Assembly: GCA_019423125.1 (NCBI GenBank)
Contig: JAHZBZ010000009.1
Coordinates: forward strand, 22,119 to 86,118
Direction of reading: 5' to 3'
DNA: 64,000 nt
DNA from: Bacillota bacterium
GTDB lineage: Bacteria > Bacillota > Clostridia > Christensenellales > Borkfalkiaceae
In this document: one piece after another, positions 15,805 to 23,931 of the stretch
Layout: each line of letters begins with the position of its first letter
Position numbering within the stretch: position 1 is the first letter of the stretch
Notes under the pieces: model-generated
Databases searched by the model: none
Seen by the model: only the letters and a program-made list of their open reading frames with translations
Told to the model about the DNA's origin: nothing
Position numbers and translations under genes: made by a program

Positions 15805-16434
15805 ATGAACTGGTTTACCGAATTGACAGGCCTTGAAAAGGCATACTTTATCATCGCGTGCATCGGCAGCGTCTTTCTGCTCGTCCAGATCGTTCTCATG
15901 ATCCTCGGCGCGGGCGAAGGCGGCGCCGATCTCGACACGGACACGGACGGCGACGGCGTGTTCGATTCGCACACCGACACGGGGCTCTCGCTCTTCTCGG
16001 CAAAGGCTCTGACCGCCTTCTTTGCGATCGGCGGCTGGACGGGCATGCTCATGCTCACTTCGGGCGTCCATGCCGCGATCTCCGTGCCCGTCTCCGTCGT
16101 CGCGGGCCTCGCGGCATACATCGTCGTCTGGCTCGCCATCCGCATGATGTTCAAGATGCAGGAGGACGGCACCGTAAACTACAACAGCGCCGTCGGAACG
16201 CAGGCGACCGTCTATGTCTCCGTTCCCGCTTCGCGCGGGGGCAGGGGCAAGATCACCCTCGTCCTGCAGGGCCGCTACACCGAAGCGGACGCCGTCACCG
16301 ACGAAGAGGAGCGCATCCCCGTCGACACGCCCGTCGTCGTCGTGGGCGCGATGGGGGATCTGTTCGTCGTCCGCCGCGCAGACAGCGCAGAAAAGGCGGA
16401 AAAAGCGGAAATACCCGAACAAAAACAGGAATAA
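15805..16434 (+). CDS. NfeD-like membrane protein (flotillin partner, YuaF-like)
   Basis: 209 residues. Hydrophobic helices lie at about residues 13-34, 66-84 and 91-114, followed by a soluble C-terminal OB-fold domain (NYNSAVGTQATVYVSVPASR through VVVVGAMGDLFVV), the layout of NfeD proteins. A strikingly acidic Asp/Thr run (DLDTDTDGDG) sits in the first extramembrane loop and might bind calcium. The tail is Lys/Ala/Glu-rich. It precedes a flotillin gene by 57 bp, matching yuaF-yuaG in Bacillus. Confidence 0.88.
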   Translation: MNWFTELTGLEKAYFIIACIGSVFLLVQIVLMILGAGEGGADLDTDTDGDGVFDSHTDTGLSLFSAKALTAFFAIGGWTGMLMLTSGVHAAISVPVSVVAGLAAYIVVWLAIRMMFKMQEDGTVNYNSAVGTQATVYVSVPASRGGRGKITLVLQGRYTEADAVTDEEERIPVDTPVVVVGAMGDLFVVRRADSAEKAEKAEIPEQKQE

Positions 16435-16491
16435 GGGGGGATTCCCCGCATCGCCCGCAGGGCGAAATAAAAAAAAGGAGAGAATAAAACT

Positions 16492-17934
16492 ATGCAACCC
16501 TGGGCAGTCGTGCTCATTGTCGTCGCGGTCCTCGTGATCGTAATGCTTTTCCTGATGGTGGCGACGCGCTATAAAAAGTGCCCGCCCAACAAGATCATGA
16601 TCAAATACGGTAAAGTCGGAAGGGACAAGGACGGGAACCTGCGCAGCGCCAAGTGCATCCACGGCGGCGCGTCCTTCATCGTGCCTCTCTTTCAGTCGTT
16701 CACCTTTCTCGATCTGACCCCGCTCTCCATCGCGGTGGATCTCAAGAGCGCCCTTTCCCGCCAGAACATCCGCATCGACGTGCCTTCCATCTTCACCGTC
16801 GGCATCTCCACGGAGCCGACCGTCATGGAAAACGCCGCGGAGAGGCTGCACAACTTAAAGATGAACGAGATCCAGGAACTCGCCAAGGACATCATCTTCG
16901 GTCAGCTGCGTCTTGTCATCGCGACCATGAACATCGAGGAGATCAACACCGACCGAGACAAGTTCCTCGAGGCGATCTCCCGCAACGTCGAGGGCGAGCT
17001 CAAGAAGATCGGCCTTCGCCTGATCAACGTCAACGTCACCGACATCTCGGACGAGTCCGGCTACATCATCGCGCTCGGCAAAGAGGCGGCGGCGAAGGCG
17101 ATCAACGACGCGAAGATCTCCGTCGCCGAGGCGAACAAGATCGGTTCCATCGGTGAGGCGAACGCCAAGATGGAGGAACGAATCCGCGTTGCACAGGCGG
17201 ACAGCGAGGCGATCAAGGGCGAAAATCTCGCAAAGGCGGAGATCGCGAAGGCGCAGGCGGAACTGCGCGAAAAGGAGGCGGAAGCGCTCAAACTCGCCGT
17301 CACCGCCGAGAAGGTGCAGGCGGCAAAGGCGCTCGAAGAGAGCTACATCGCCGAAAAAGAGGCGGAAGTCTCCCGTGCCTCGCGCGAAAAGGCGACGCAG
17401 GAAGCGGATGTCATCGTCAAATCGGAGATCGAAAAGCGCCGCAAGGAGATCGAAGCGGACGCCGAAGCGGAACAGATCCGCAGAAAGGCGCGCGGCGAAG
17501 CGGACGCGATCTTTGCGAAGATGGAAGCGGAAGCGCGCGGCTTGCGCGAAAAGCTGTCCAAACAGGCGGAAGGCATGCAGGCGCTCGTGCAGGCGGCGGG
17601 CGGCGCCGCGGAGGATGCGGTGCGCCTGATCGTCGCCGACAAGATCGAACAGCTCGTCGCCGAACAGGTCGAGGCGATCAAGAACATCAAGATCGACAAG
17701 GTCACCGTCTGGGACGGCGGTTCGGACAAGGACGGCAAGAACGCCACCGCAGGCTTTCTGAGCGGGCTTTTGAAGAGCCTGCCGCCGCTCGAGGAGATGT
17801 ACAACATGGCGGGGCTCTCCCTGCCCAAGCTCGTCGCGCCGCAAAAAGAGGAAGACGCCCTCGCGAAAAAGGCGCCCGAAGCTCCCGCGGAAAAGGCGCC
17901 GAAAAAGGACGCTCCCAAGCCCGAAAAGAAGTAA
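16492..17934 (+). CDS. floT: Flotillin
   Basis: 480 residues. A short N-terminal hydrophobic anchor (about residues 3-25) precedes the SPFH domain (PPNKIMIKYGKVGRDKDG through the VNVTDISDESGYI segment). A long Ala/Glu/Lys-rich coiled coil with many AEA and KAEIAKAQAE units covers about residues 210-370, and a Pro/Ala/Lys-rich end follows. Flotillins organise membrane microdomains and affect fluidity. With the NfeD gene just upstream it forms the conserved NfeD-flotillin pair. AAAGGAGAG precedes the start. Confidence 0.95.
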   Translation: MQPWAVVLIVVAVLVIVMLFLMVATRYKKCPPNKIMIKYGKVGRDKDGNLRSAKCIHGGASFIVPLFQSFTFLDLTPLSIAVDLKSALSRQNIRIDVPSIFTVGISTEPTVMENAAERLHNLKMNEIQELAKDIIFGQLRLVIATMNIEEINTDRDKFLEAISRNVEGELKKIGLRLINVNVTDISDESGYIIALGKEAAAKAINDAKISVAEANKIGSIGEANAKMEERIRVAQADSEAIKGENLAKAEIAKAQAELREKEAEALKLAVTAEKVQAAKALEESYIAEKEAEVSRASREKATQEADVIVKSEIEKRRKEIEADAEAEQIRRKARGEADAIFAKMEAEARGLREKLSKQAEGMQALVQAAGGAAEDAVRLIVADKIEQLVAEQVEAIKNIKIDKVTVWDGGSDKDGKNATAGFLSGLLKSLPPLEEMYNMAGLSLPKLVAPQKEEDALAKKAPEAPAEKAPKKDAPKPEKK

Positions 17935-17942
17935 AAAGACGC

Positions 17943-17979
17943 GCGGCGAAGAGAAGATCTCTTCGCCGCATGATTTTTT
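17943..17979 (+). terminator. Terminator 1 after flotillin
   Basis: A 12-bp stem (17943-17954 with 17958-17969) and 3-nt loop, then a T tract. Confidence 0.85.
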
Positions 17980-18029
17980 AAAGAGCGGAAAGTCCGCGAT
18001 CTCTCTTTGTAAAAAAACGACAATAAGGC

Positions 18030-18070
18030 GCCCGCCCGCGCGAATGCTTCGCGCGGGCGGGCATTTTTTT
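18030..18070 (+). terminator. Terminator 2 after flotillin
   Basis: A 15-bp stem (18030-18044 with 18048-18062) with loop TGC, then seven T. Confidence 0.85.
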
Positions 18071-18087
18071 GTCATGCAGGCTTTTTC

Positions 18088-18117
18088 CCGCGCAACGAAT
18101 TTTGCGCGGAATTTTTT
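18088..18117 (+). terminator. Terminator-like hairpin 3
   Basis: An 8-bp stem CCGCGCAA/TTGCGCGG with a 6-nt loop, followed by AATTTTTT. It is the third in series, isolating the feo operon. The rest of 18118-18250 shows nothing I recognise. Confidence 0.6.
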
Positions 18118-18252
18118 GGTCGGCAACGTTTTCGGTTCGGCTCAGAGGGCAAGTTTTCGCCCCCGCGCATATTTTTTCTTGTTTTCGCATAAAAGACAAA
18201 AAAACCCGAAAAAAGCGCACAAAAAAATTTTTTTCCTTGTCCTCTCATTCGC

Positions 18253-18281
18253 TTGACAAAAAAAGACAAAAGTGATAAATT
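18253..18281 (+). promoter_or_regulatory. Promoter of the feo operon
   Basis: TTGACA (18253-18258), a 17-bp spacer and TAAATT (18276-18281) preceded by TGA, an extended -10. Confidence 0.65.
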
Positions 18282-18289
18282 TATATTCG

Positions 18290-18303
18290 TTAACTAAGGT
18301 TAA
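18290..18303 (+). promoter_or_regulatory. Palindrome at the feo start site, candidate metal-repressor operator
   Basis: TTAAC-TAAG-GTTAA lies right at the expected transcription start. Feo operons are commonly repressed by DtxR/IdeR-type or Fur-type iron regulators, and TTAACTAAGGTTAA resembles DtxR-family sites more than Fur boxes. The assignment is inferred. Confidence 0.45.
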
Positions 18304-18366
18304 TAAATTGCCGCGCACCGAAAGAAAGAAAAAGGGTGCGGAAAAAAGCAAAAAGGAGGCACAAGC

Positions 18367-18576
18367 ATGCCGTTGCCGATCGCGCCGACGGGAGAGGAAC
18401 TCACCGTGCGCAAAGTTCTGGCGGACGAAAAGAACAAGAGGCATTTCGAGAGCCTCGGCATCACCATCGGCACCAAGATCAAGGTGCTCTCATCGGTGGG
18501 CGGGAACGTGATCATCCTGGTGCGGGAGGCAAAACTCGCGCTGGACCGTTCGCTCGCGATGAAGATACTCGTCTGA
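18367..18576 (+). CDS. feoA: FeoA-domain protein (first of two)
   Basis: 69 residues forming a small SH3-like FeoA domain (HFESLGITIGTKIKVLSSVG, NVIILVREAKLALDRSLAMK). FeoA supports ferrous iron uptake by FeoB. AAAGGAGG precedes the ATG. It is followed after 38 bp by a second, sequence-different FeoA. Confidence 0.88.
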   Translation: MPLPIAPTGEELTVRKVLADEKNKRHFESLGITIGTKIKVLSSVGGNVIILVREAKLALDRSLAMKILV

Positions 18577-18614
18577 AAAAAAAGAGGGCGCGAAGGGCGC
18601 CGACAAGGAGAATC

Positions 18615-18845
18615 ATGGAAAAAAGACTCAACGAATTCAAACCCAAGGAGCGGGGGGTGGTCCTCCGCATCGAAGGGGAGGGCAGGATCCGCAGGCGGCT
18701 GTTCGACATGGGCGTGACGCCGGGCGCGGACATCGAACTGCGCAAGCTCGCGCCCTTGGGCGACCCCGTGGAGGTCAACCTGCGCGGCTACGAGCTCACC
18801 CTGCGCAAGAGTGAGGCGGCGTGCGTCGTCATGGAGGTGAAGTAA
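18615..18845 (+). CDS. feoA: FeoA-domain protein (second of two)
   Basis: 76 residues with RRRLFDMGVTPGADIELRKL, GDPVEVNLRGYELTLRKSEA, the classic FeoA pattern. AAGGAG before ATG 18615 decides the start. The stop TAA is directly followed by the feoB ATG. This copy resembles typical FeoA more closely than the first one. Confidence 0.92.
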   Translation: MEKRLNEFKPKERGVVLRIEGEGRIRRRLFDMGVTPGADIELRKLAPLGDPVEVNLRGYELTLRKSEAACVVMEVK

Positions 18846-21152
18846 ATGCTGAAATTTGCACTTGCAGGCAATCCCAACTGCGGCAAGACGACGCTGTTCA
18901 ACACGCTGACGGGCAGCACGGCGCACGTCGGCAACTGGCCGGGCGTCACCGTCGACAAGCGGGAGGGCGTCTATAAAAAGCTCGCCGAACCCGTCGCGAT
19001 CGTCGACCTTCCCGGCATCTATTCGCTCTCGCCGTACACCCCCGAAGAGGTGATTTCGCGCAACTACATCCTCGACGAAAAGCCGGACTGCGTGATCAAC
19101 GTCGTGGACGCGACCAACCTCGAGCGCAACCTGTACCTGACCACCCAGCTCATGGAGATCGACGTGCCGATGATCGTCGCGCTGAACATGATCGACGTGG
19201 TCAAAAAGAGCGGCGACAAGCTGGACGCGAAGAGGCTGGAAAAGGAGATCGGGCTTCCCGTCGTGGAGATCTCGGCGCTGCGCGAGGAGGGCATCCGCGA
19301 GCTGATGCAGCGCGCCTTTGCGGCGTCCGCCGAGAAGCGGAAGGGCAAAAGCGTGCTCGAACAGTCCAAGATCGCGCATGTCATCGACGACGTACGCATC
19401 GCCCTGCGCGCGCAGAACGTAGAAAACCCGCTCTTCCATGCGATCAAGCTCACCGAGGGCGACGAGCTGGAAGTGGGCATGCACCCCAACGAGACGGGCA
19501 TGGTCGAGGAGTTCAAAAAGCAGTTCTCCGACGACGTGTTTCAGGGCGATTTCGAGGCGATGGTCGCGGACGCGCGCTATAAGTACATCTCCGCGCACTT
19601 TGCCCGCGCCGTCGAAAAGGCGCACCGCGAAGAGGGGCTGACCAAGTCGGATAAGGCGGACAAAGTGCTCACCCACCGCATCTGGGGCATCCCCATCTTC
19701 CTCGTCGTGCTGTTTGCCATCTTCCACCTGACCTTCGGCGAGGACCTTCTGTACATAAACACCATTTCAAGCTGGTTCAACGGCGGCGTCGGCGTGATGC
19801 AGGACGTCGCGACGGGAAACGAAGTGCTTGACGCGTTCGTCGCGGTGTTCTACTCCTCCGCGGGCGTTTCCTCGCCGGGCATGATCGTGTTCAACCTGAT
19901 GGGCTTTGTCACCGATCAGATCGGCGGCCTCATCGCAAGCGGGCTGGAAAACGTCGGCGCGGAGGCATGGGCGCAGGGGCTGGTCAACGACGGCATCTGG
20001 GCGGGCCTTTCGGGCATCCTGTCCTTCATCCCGCAGATCCTCGTGCTCTTCCTGTTCATCTCCATCCTCGAAGACTCGGGCTACATGGCGCGCGTCGCGT
20101 TCATTCTCGACCGCGCGTTCCGCAAATTCGGGCTTTCGGGCAGGGCGTTCATCCCGATGATCATGGGCTTCGGCTGTTCGGTGCCCGCGGCGATCAACAC
20201 CCGCACCCTCGCCGACGAGAAGGAGCGGATCATGACCAACCGCGTCATACCCTTCTTCACCTGCGGCGCAAAGGCGCCCATCCTCGCCGCCGTCTGCGGC
20301 GCGATCGGCTCGCAGTTCACGGGCATCAACGCCGACCTTCTCGTGTTCGGGCTGTACGTATTCGGCATGGTCATGGCGATCGTCATGGTCGCGTTCATGC
20401 GCCAGACCTCCATGCGCGGCGAGGTCGCTCCCTTCATCATGGAGCTTCCCGCCTACCACACCCCGCAGCCGCACAACCTGCTCGCGCACCTGTGGGATAA
20501 ACTCAAACATTACATCAAAAAGGCGTTCACCATCATCCTCGCCTCTTCCATCGTCATCTGGTTCCTCTCGAGCTTTTCGTGGAACTGGCGCATGGTGGAC
20601 ATCGATCAGAGCATCCTCTACGATATCGGCGCGTTCGTGCAGTGGATCTGCACGCCGATGGGCTTCGGCTCGCAGCTGGGCGCGTTCGGCTGGGTGTTCG
20701 TCGTCGCGGCGGTGACGGGACTCATCGCAAAGGAGAACGTCATCACGACTTTCTATGTGCTCGCCCCCGCGATCGGCGCGGTCATCCCCGCGTGGGACAA
20801 CGGCGAGGACGGCATCGGCGCGGTGGTCGCGCTCATGCAGTCGACGGGCATCACCTGGCAGGCCCTGCTCGCCTTCACCGTGTTCAACATGCTGACCATC
20901 CCCTGCTTTGCGGCGGCGGCGACGGTGCGCGGCGAGACGCCTGAGGGCAAATTCCGCTACACCGTGCTGTTCTGGGTGCTCACTTCCTACATCACCGCTT
21001 CGCTCGTGTACGTCGTGCTCAGCTGGTGGTGGACGGCGTTCATCGTCGCGGCGCTGATCGCGCTCGTCGTCGTGTTCTTTGTCCTGCGCAACCGCGGCGT
21101 CATCGCGTTCCGCCCCTTCCGCCGCAGGACGGGCGCAAAGGACAGAGAATAA
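18846..21152 (+). CDS. feoB: Ferrous iron transporter FeoB
   Basis: 768 residues. The N-terminal G domain has G1 GNPNCGKTT (residues 8-16), GNWPGVTVDKREG, G3 DLPGIYSLSPYTPEE and G4 LNMIDV. A helical spacer and a membrane region follow, with the Gate motifs FIPMIMGFGCSVPAA and PFFTCGAKAPI. The length is usual for a Firmicute FeoB. It imports Fe2+ across the cytoplasmic membrane. It starts immediately after the second feoA. Confidence 0.98.
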   Translation: MLKFALAGNPNCGKTTLFNTLTGSTAHVGNWPGVTVDKREGVYKKLAEPVAIVDLPGIYSLSPYTPEEVISRNYILDEKPDCVINVVDATNLERNLYLTTQLMEIDVPMIVALNMIDVVKKSGDKLDAKRLEKEIGLPVVEISALREEGIRELMQRAFAASAEKRKGKSVLEQSKIAHVIDDVRIALRAQNVENPLFHAIKLTEGDELEVGMHPNETGMVEEFKKQFSDDVFQGDFEAMVADARYKYISAHFARAVEKAHREEGLTKSDKADKVLTHRIWGIPIFLVVLFAIFHLTFGEDLLYINTISSWFNGGVGVMQDVATGNEVLDAFVAVFYSSAGVSSPGMIVFNLMGFVTDQIGGLIASGLENVGAEAWAQGLVNDGIWAGLSGILSFIPQILVLFLFISILEDSGYMARVAFILDRAFRKFGLSGRAFIPMIMGFGCSVPAAINTRTLADEKERIMTNRVIPFFTCGAKAPILAAVCGAIGSQFTGINADLLVFGLYVFGMVMAIVMVAFMRQTSMRGEVAPFIMELPAYHTPQPHNLLAHLWDKLKHYIKKAFTIILASSIVIWFLSSFSWNWRMVDIDQSILYDIGAFVQWICTPMGFGSQLGAFGWVFVVAAVTGLIAKENVITTFYVLAPAIGAVIPAWDNGEDGIGAVVALMQSTGITWQALLAFTVFNMLTIPCFAAAATVRGETPEGKFRYTVLFWVLTSYITASLVYVVLSWWWTAFIVAALIALVVVFFVLRNRGVIAFRPFRRRTGAKDRE

Positions 21153-21170
21153 AAAAAGGAGGAGAAGAAA

Positions 21171-21398
21171 ATGGGAGGCGGTTGCATGATGAGCGCCGCG
21201 GGTGCCGCGGGCATTGCGGTCTCCGTCCTGATCGGCGCGTTTGCGGTGTTCATCGTCCTGTTCACGCTCGTGCGGCACTTCGTGCGCAAGAGCCGCGGCG
21301 AAGGGGGCTGCGACTGCGGCTGCGACTGCGGCTGCTGTTCCGCCTGCTCTTCCTGCCGCCCGAAAGGCAAAGAGAAAAAGGACGGCAACGTCCGATAA
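21171..21398 (+). CDS. FeoB-associated Cys-rich membrane protein
   Basis: 75 residues. One transmembrane helix (about 12-36) precedes a tail with a CDCGCDCGCCSACSSC cysteine cluster and then a Lys-rich end. Small proteins of this type (FeoB-associated Cys-rich, P12 family) often follow feoB in Firmicutes and are thought to handle Fe2+ at the transporter. It starts 18 bp after feoB with AAGGAGGAG and is the last gene of the operon. Confidence 0.85.
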   Translation: MGGGCMMSAAGAAGIAVSVLIGAFAVFIVLFTLVRHFVRKSRGEGGCDCGCDCGCCSACSSCRPKGKEKKDGNVR

Positions 21399-21403
21399 AA
21401 AAG

Positions 21404-21437
21404 GCGGCTCCGCAAAAGCGGAGCCGCTTGTGTCTTT
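21404..21437 (+). terminator. Terminator 1 of the feo operon
   Basis: A 10-bp stem GCGGCTCCGC/GCGGAGCCGC with loop AAAA, then a T-rich tract. Confidence 0.75.
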
Positions 21438-21471
21438 GCCGCCCGCGCGAATTTTCGCGCGGGCGGCTTTT
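21438..21471 (+). terminator. Terminator 2 of the feo operon
   Basis: A 14-bp stem (21438-21451 with 21454-21467), followed by TTTT. Confidence 0.75.
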
Positions 21472-21480
21472 CAGACACGG

Positions 21481-21511
21481 ACGCCCGCGCAAGTTCTTGC
21501 GCGGGCGTTTG
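21481..21511. terminator. Hairpin between convergent genes
   Basis: A 12-bp stem ACGCCCGCGCAA/TTGCGCGGGCGT. It could serve the minus-strand epimerase gene or the feo operon. Confidence 0.6.
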
Positions 21512-21532
21512 TCATAAAAACTATTTTTCGGG

Positions 21533-22387
21533 TCACAGGAATCGGATGGTGTGCGGCATCGCGATGGAGCGTCCCTTGTTGAGGCGCAGGATGCCCTTTT
21601 TCGCGGACAGCTCGCCGCTCGCGTACACATAATCGGGCAGACCGTTCCACGGCTCGATGCACAGGTAGGGCGCGCCCACCTTTGTCCAGAGCAGGAGATG
21701 GTCGAATCCCGCAAAGCGCACCTCGACGACGGGCCTTCCGTTGTGTTTGAGCGTTACGCGGCGGGATTTCAGCCCGTCGAAGAGCAGGGAGTCGTTCTCG
21801 AACAGCTTGTGCGAGAGGGGGAGCTCCTTGACGTTCTCGCGGAAGGGGATGACGTTGTCGCTCAGGTACCCGAGCACGGGCGTCTCTTTGATCGCGAGGT
21901 TCTCGGTGCGCTCGAACTCCACCGACCAGTCCTCGAAATTCCCGTCCGTCGCATACGCCTCGTGCGAGCCGAAGTTGAAGTACAGCGGCTTTTCGTCGGG
22001 GTTTTCGGCGCGGTAGGTGATGGTGAGCGCGTCGCCGTCCAGCTTGTAGTGCACGCTGAACAGGAAGCGGAAGGGGTACATCGCGAGCGTCTCTTCGTCC
22101 TCGTGCAGGGTGAAGAGCGCCTCGGTGTCGCTCAGCTTCTGCGCCTTGTACACCTTGTGCTGTCCGAAGCCGTGGTTTCCCATTTTATAGGTCTTTCCCT
22201 CGTGCGTATACTGCATGTCGAGCAGGCGTCCGCACACGGGGAAGAGCACGGGGCAGTGCTTCGCCCAGAATTTGGGGTCCGCGCCCCATATGTATTCTCT
22301 GCCCGCCGTATTTTTCACGCTGGTGAGCTCCGCGCCCTTTTCGTTGACGAGCACGGTCAGTTTTTCGTTTTTGAGTTCGATCATCAT
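21533..22387 (-). CDS. Aldose 1-epimerase family protein
   Basis: 284 residues, galactose-mutarotase-like beta-sandwich. Family features are GAELTSVKN..REYIWGADPKFW near the N-terminus, PVLFPVCGRL, the His-containing KMGNHGFGQHKVY, YFNFGSHEAY, and the late LWTKVGAPYLCIEPWNG. It would interconvert alpha and beta anomers of a sugar or sugar phosphate; the exact sugar is unknown. AGGAGG precedes two adjacent ATG codons and I use the first. It is monocistronic. Confidence 0.88.
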   Translation of the reverse strand: MMIELKNEKLTVLVNEKGAELTSVKNTAGREYIWGADPKFWAKHCPVLFPVCGRLLDMQYTHEGKTYKMGNHGFGQHKVYKAQKLSDTEALFTLHEDEETLAMYPFRFLFSVHYKLDGDALTITYRAENPDEKPLYFNFGSHEAYATDGNFEDWSVEFERTENLAIKETPVLGYLSDNVIPFRENVKELPLSHKLFENDSLLFDGLKSRRVTLKHNGRPVVEVRFAGFDHLLLWTKVGAPYLCIEPWNGLPDYVYASGELSAKKGILRLNKGRSIAMPHTIRFL

Positions 22388-22405
22388 CGTTTTCCTCCTC
22401 TTTTC

Positions 22406-22434
22406 ATTATACCATGCCCCGCGCCCCTTCGCAA
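22406..22434 (-). promoter_or_regulatory. Promoter of the epimerase gene
   Basis: Minus strand TTGCGA (22429-22434) and TATAAT (22406-22411), spacer 17 bp, with TGG just before the -10 (extended -10). Confidence 0.7.
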
Positions 22435-22494
22435 TCCTTTTGCAAAAATAGCCGAAAAAAAGGGTATTTTTCCCCGAAAAAAGGTCAAAAAGAC

Positions 22495-22522
22495 AAAAAA
22501 TGCCCGCCGCGCGCCGCGCGGC
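22495..22522 (-). terminator. Terminator of the rRNA methyltransferase gene
   Basis: An 8-bp GC stem with a minimal loop (22506-22513 with 22515-22522). On the minus strand it is followed by TTTTTT and more T-rich DNA. Confidence 0.65.
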
Positions 22523-22534
22523 GAGGAAAATTTT

Positions 22535-23704
22535 TCAATCGAGACAGAGCGCGAACGCCTTCAAATAGGAAGTTTCCTCGGCGGCGAGCAGGGCGGGGTG
22601 GTCGGGCGCCTGCACGCGCACTTCGAGCACCTTCGCGCGCCGCCCGCAGTCCCGCGCGCTCTCCGCGAGCATCTTTTCAAAGAGCGGCATGCCCATGTAG
22701 TGCGAGCAGGAGCAGGTGAACAGGATCCCGCCCCGTTTGACCAGCTTCATCGCCGAGACGTTCACGTCCTTGTATCCGCGGTAGGCGTCCTTGACCTGGT
22801 CGGCGCTCTTGCAGAAGGCGGGCGGGTCGAGCACGACCACGTCGTAGCTCTCGCCCGCGGCGCGGAGCGCGCGCAGCGCGTCGAACGCGTCCGCGCACAT
22901 CGTGCGCACGTTGGTCATCCCGTTGAGCGCGGCGTTGCGCTCAACGTTTTCCAGCGCGAGCGGCGATACGTCCAGCGCCGTCACCTCCTTTGCGCAGGTC
23001 GCCGCGTTGAGCGAAAATCCGCCGCTGTTGCAGAACACGTCCAGCACCTTCGCGCCGCGGCAGTAGCGGCGCAGCGCAAAGCGGTTTTCTTTTTGGTCGA
23101 GAAAATACCCCGTCTTTTGCCCGTGCACGACGTCCACGCTCATCTTCAGCCCGTTCTCGCGGATGATCACCTCTTCGGGCAGCTGACCGTAAAGGAGCTG
23201 ATTTTCGAGGGGCAGTCCCTCCTTTTTGCGCACGGCGACGTCTCCGCGCATGTAGATCGCGCGCGGCGCGTACAGCTCGGCGATCGCCTGCGCGATGCGC
23301 TCTTTCCGCTGGTCCACGCCCAGCGAGAGGCATTGCAGCACGAACACGTCGGCGTAGCGGTCCACGATGAGCGCGGGCAGATCGTCCGCCTCGGCGAACA
23401 CGGCGCGGTATGCGTCGCTCCTCTCGAACAACCGCTCGCGCAGGGCGACGGCGCGCGAGATGCGCTCCTTGTAAAAGGCGAGGTCGTCCTCCCCCTCGCC
23501 GCGCAGGAAGATGCGCACGAGTATCTTGGAGAGGTGGTTGATGTACCCCTTCCCGAGAAAGCGCCCGTCGGCGGCGAGCACCTCGGCGAGCGCGCCGTTC
23601 TTGTCCTTTCCCTCGATGCGCGCGACTTCGTTCGCGTACACCCAGCTGTGTCCCGCGAGGATGCGCCGCTCCTCGCCCTTTTTCAAAAATACGCGATAAC
23701 CCAT
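22535..23704 (-). CDS. Class I SAM-dependent rRNA methyltransferase (RlmI-like)
   Basis: 389 residues. An N-terminal PUA-like domain (KKGEERRILAGHSWVYANEV) is followed by a connecting domain and a Rossmann methyltransferase with VLDVFCNSGGFSLNAA, then VVLDPPAFCKS and ILFTCSCSHYM. The family includes RlmI, which makes 5-methylcytosine 1962 in 23S rRNA, and YwbD. The frame is open for 85 codons upstream, but GGAGG before ATG 23704 and homology set the start. It is monocistronic and divergent from dxs. Confidence 0.92.
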   Translation of the reverse strand: MGYRVFLKKGEERRILAGHSWVYANEVARIEGKDKNGALAEVLAADGRFLGKGYINHLSKILVRIFLRGEGEDDLAFYKERISRAVALRERLFERSDAYRAVFAEADDLPALIVDRYADVFVLQCLSLGVDQRKERIAQAIAELYAPRAIYMRGDVAVRKKEGLPLENQLLYGQLPEEVIIRENGLKMSVDVVHGQKTGYFLDQKENRFALRRYCRGAKVLDVFCNSGGFSLNAATCAKEVTALDVSPLALENVERNAALNGMTNVRTMCADAFDALRALRAAGESYDVVVLDPPAFCKSADQVKDAYRGYKDVNVSAMKLVKRGGILFTCSCSHYMGMPLFEKMLAESARDCGRRAKVLEVRVQAPDHPALLAAEETSYLKAFALCLD

Positions 23705-23739
23705 CGCTGACCTCCGAAAACTTTTTTTACTTTTTTTAC

Positions 23740-23768
23740 AGTATAGCAAAAGCGGCGCAAAAAAGCAA
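23740..23768 (-). promoter_or_regulatory. Possible promoter of the rRNA methyltransferase gene
   Basis: Minus strand TTGCTT (23763-23768), 17 bp, TATACT (23740-23745). Confidence 0.5.
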
Positions 23769-23795
23769 CCGCCCCGCCCGCATTCGGCAAACGCC

Positions 23796-23824
23796 TTGAC
23801 AAAAAGGCGGAAAAAATATAAAAT
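23796..23824 (+). promoter_or_regulatory. Promoter of dxs-popT
   Basis: TTGACA (23796-23801), 17 bp, TAAAAT (23819-23824). The leader to the dxs ATG is about 100 nt. Confidence 0.75.
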
Positions 23825-23931
23825 AAAAACGTCGTTTTCGAAAAATGGGAGCGATGTGGGACAAACGGTGATTTTCCGCGCGGTTTGGTGCGTATATATA
23901 GGAAACAGAAACAAACAGGGCAGGTGCCGAT

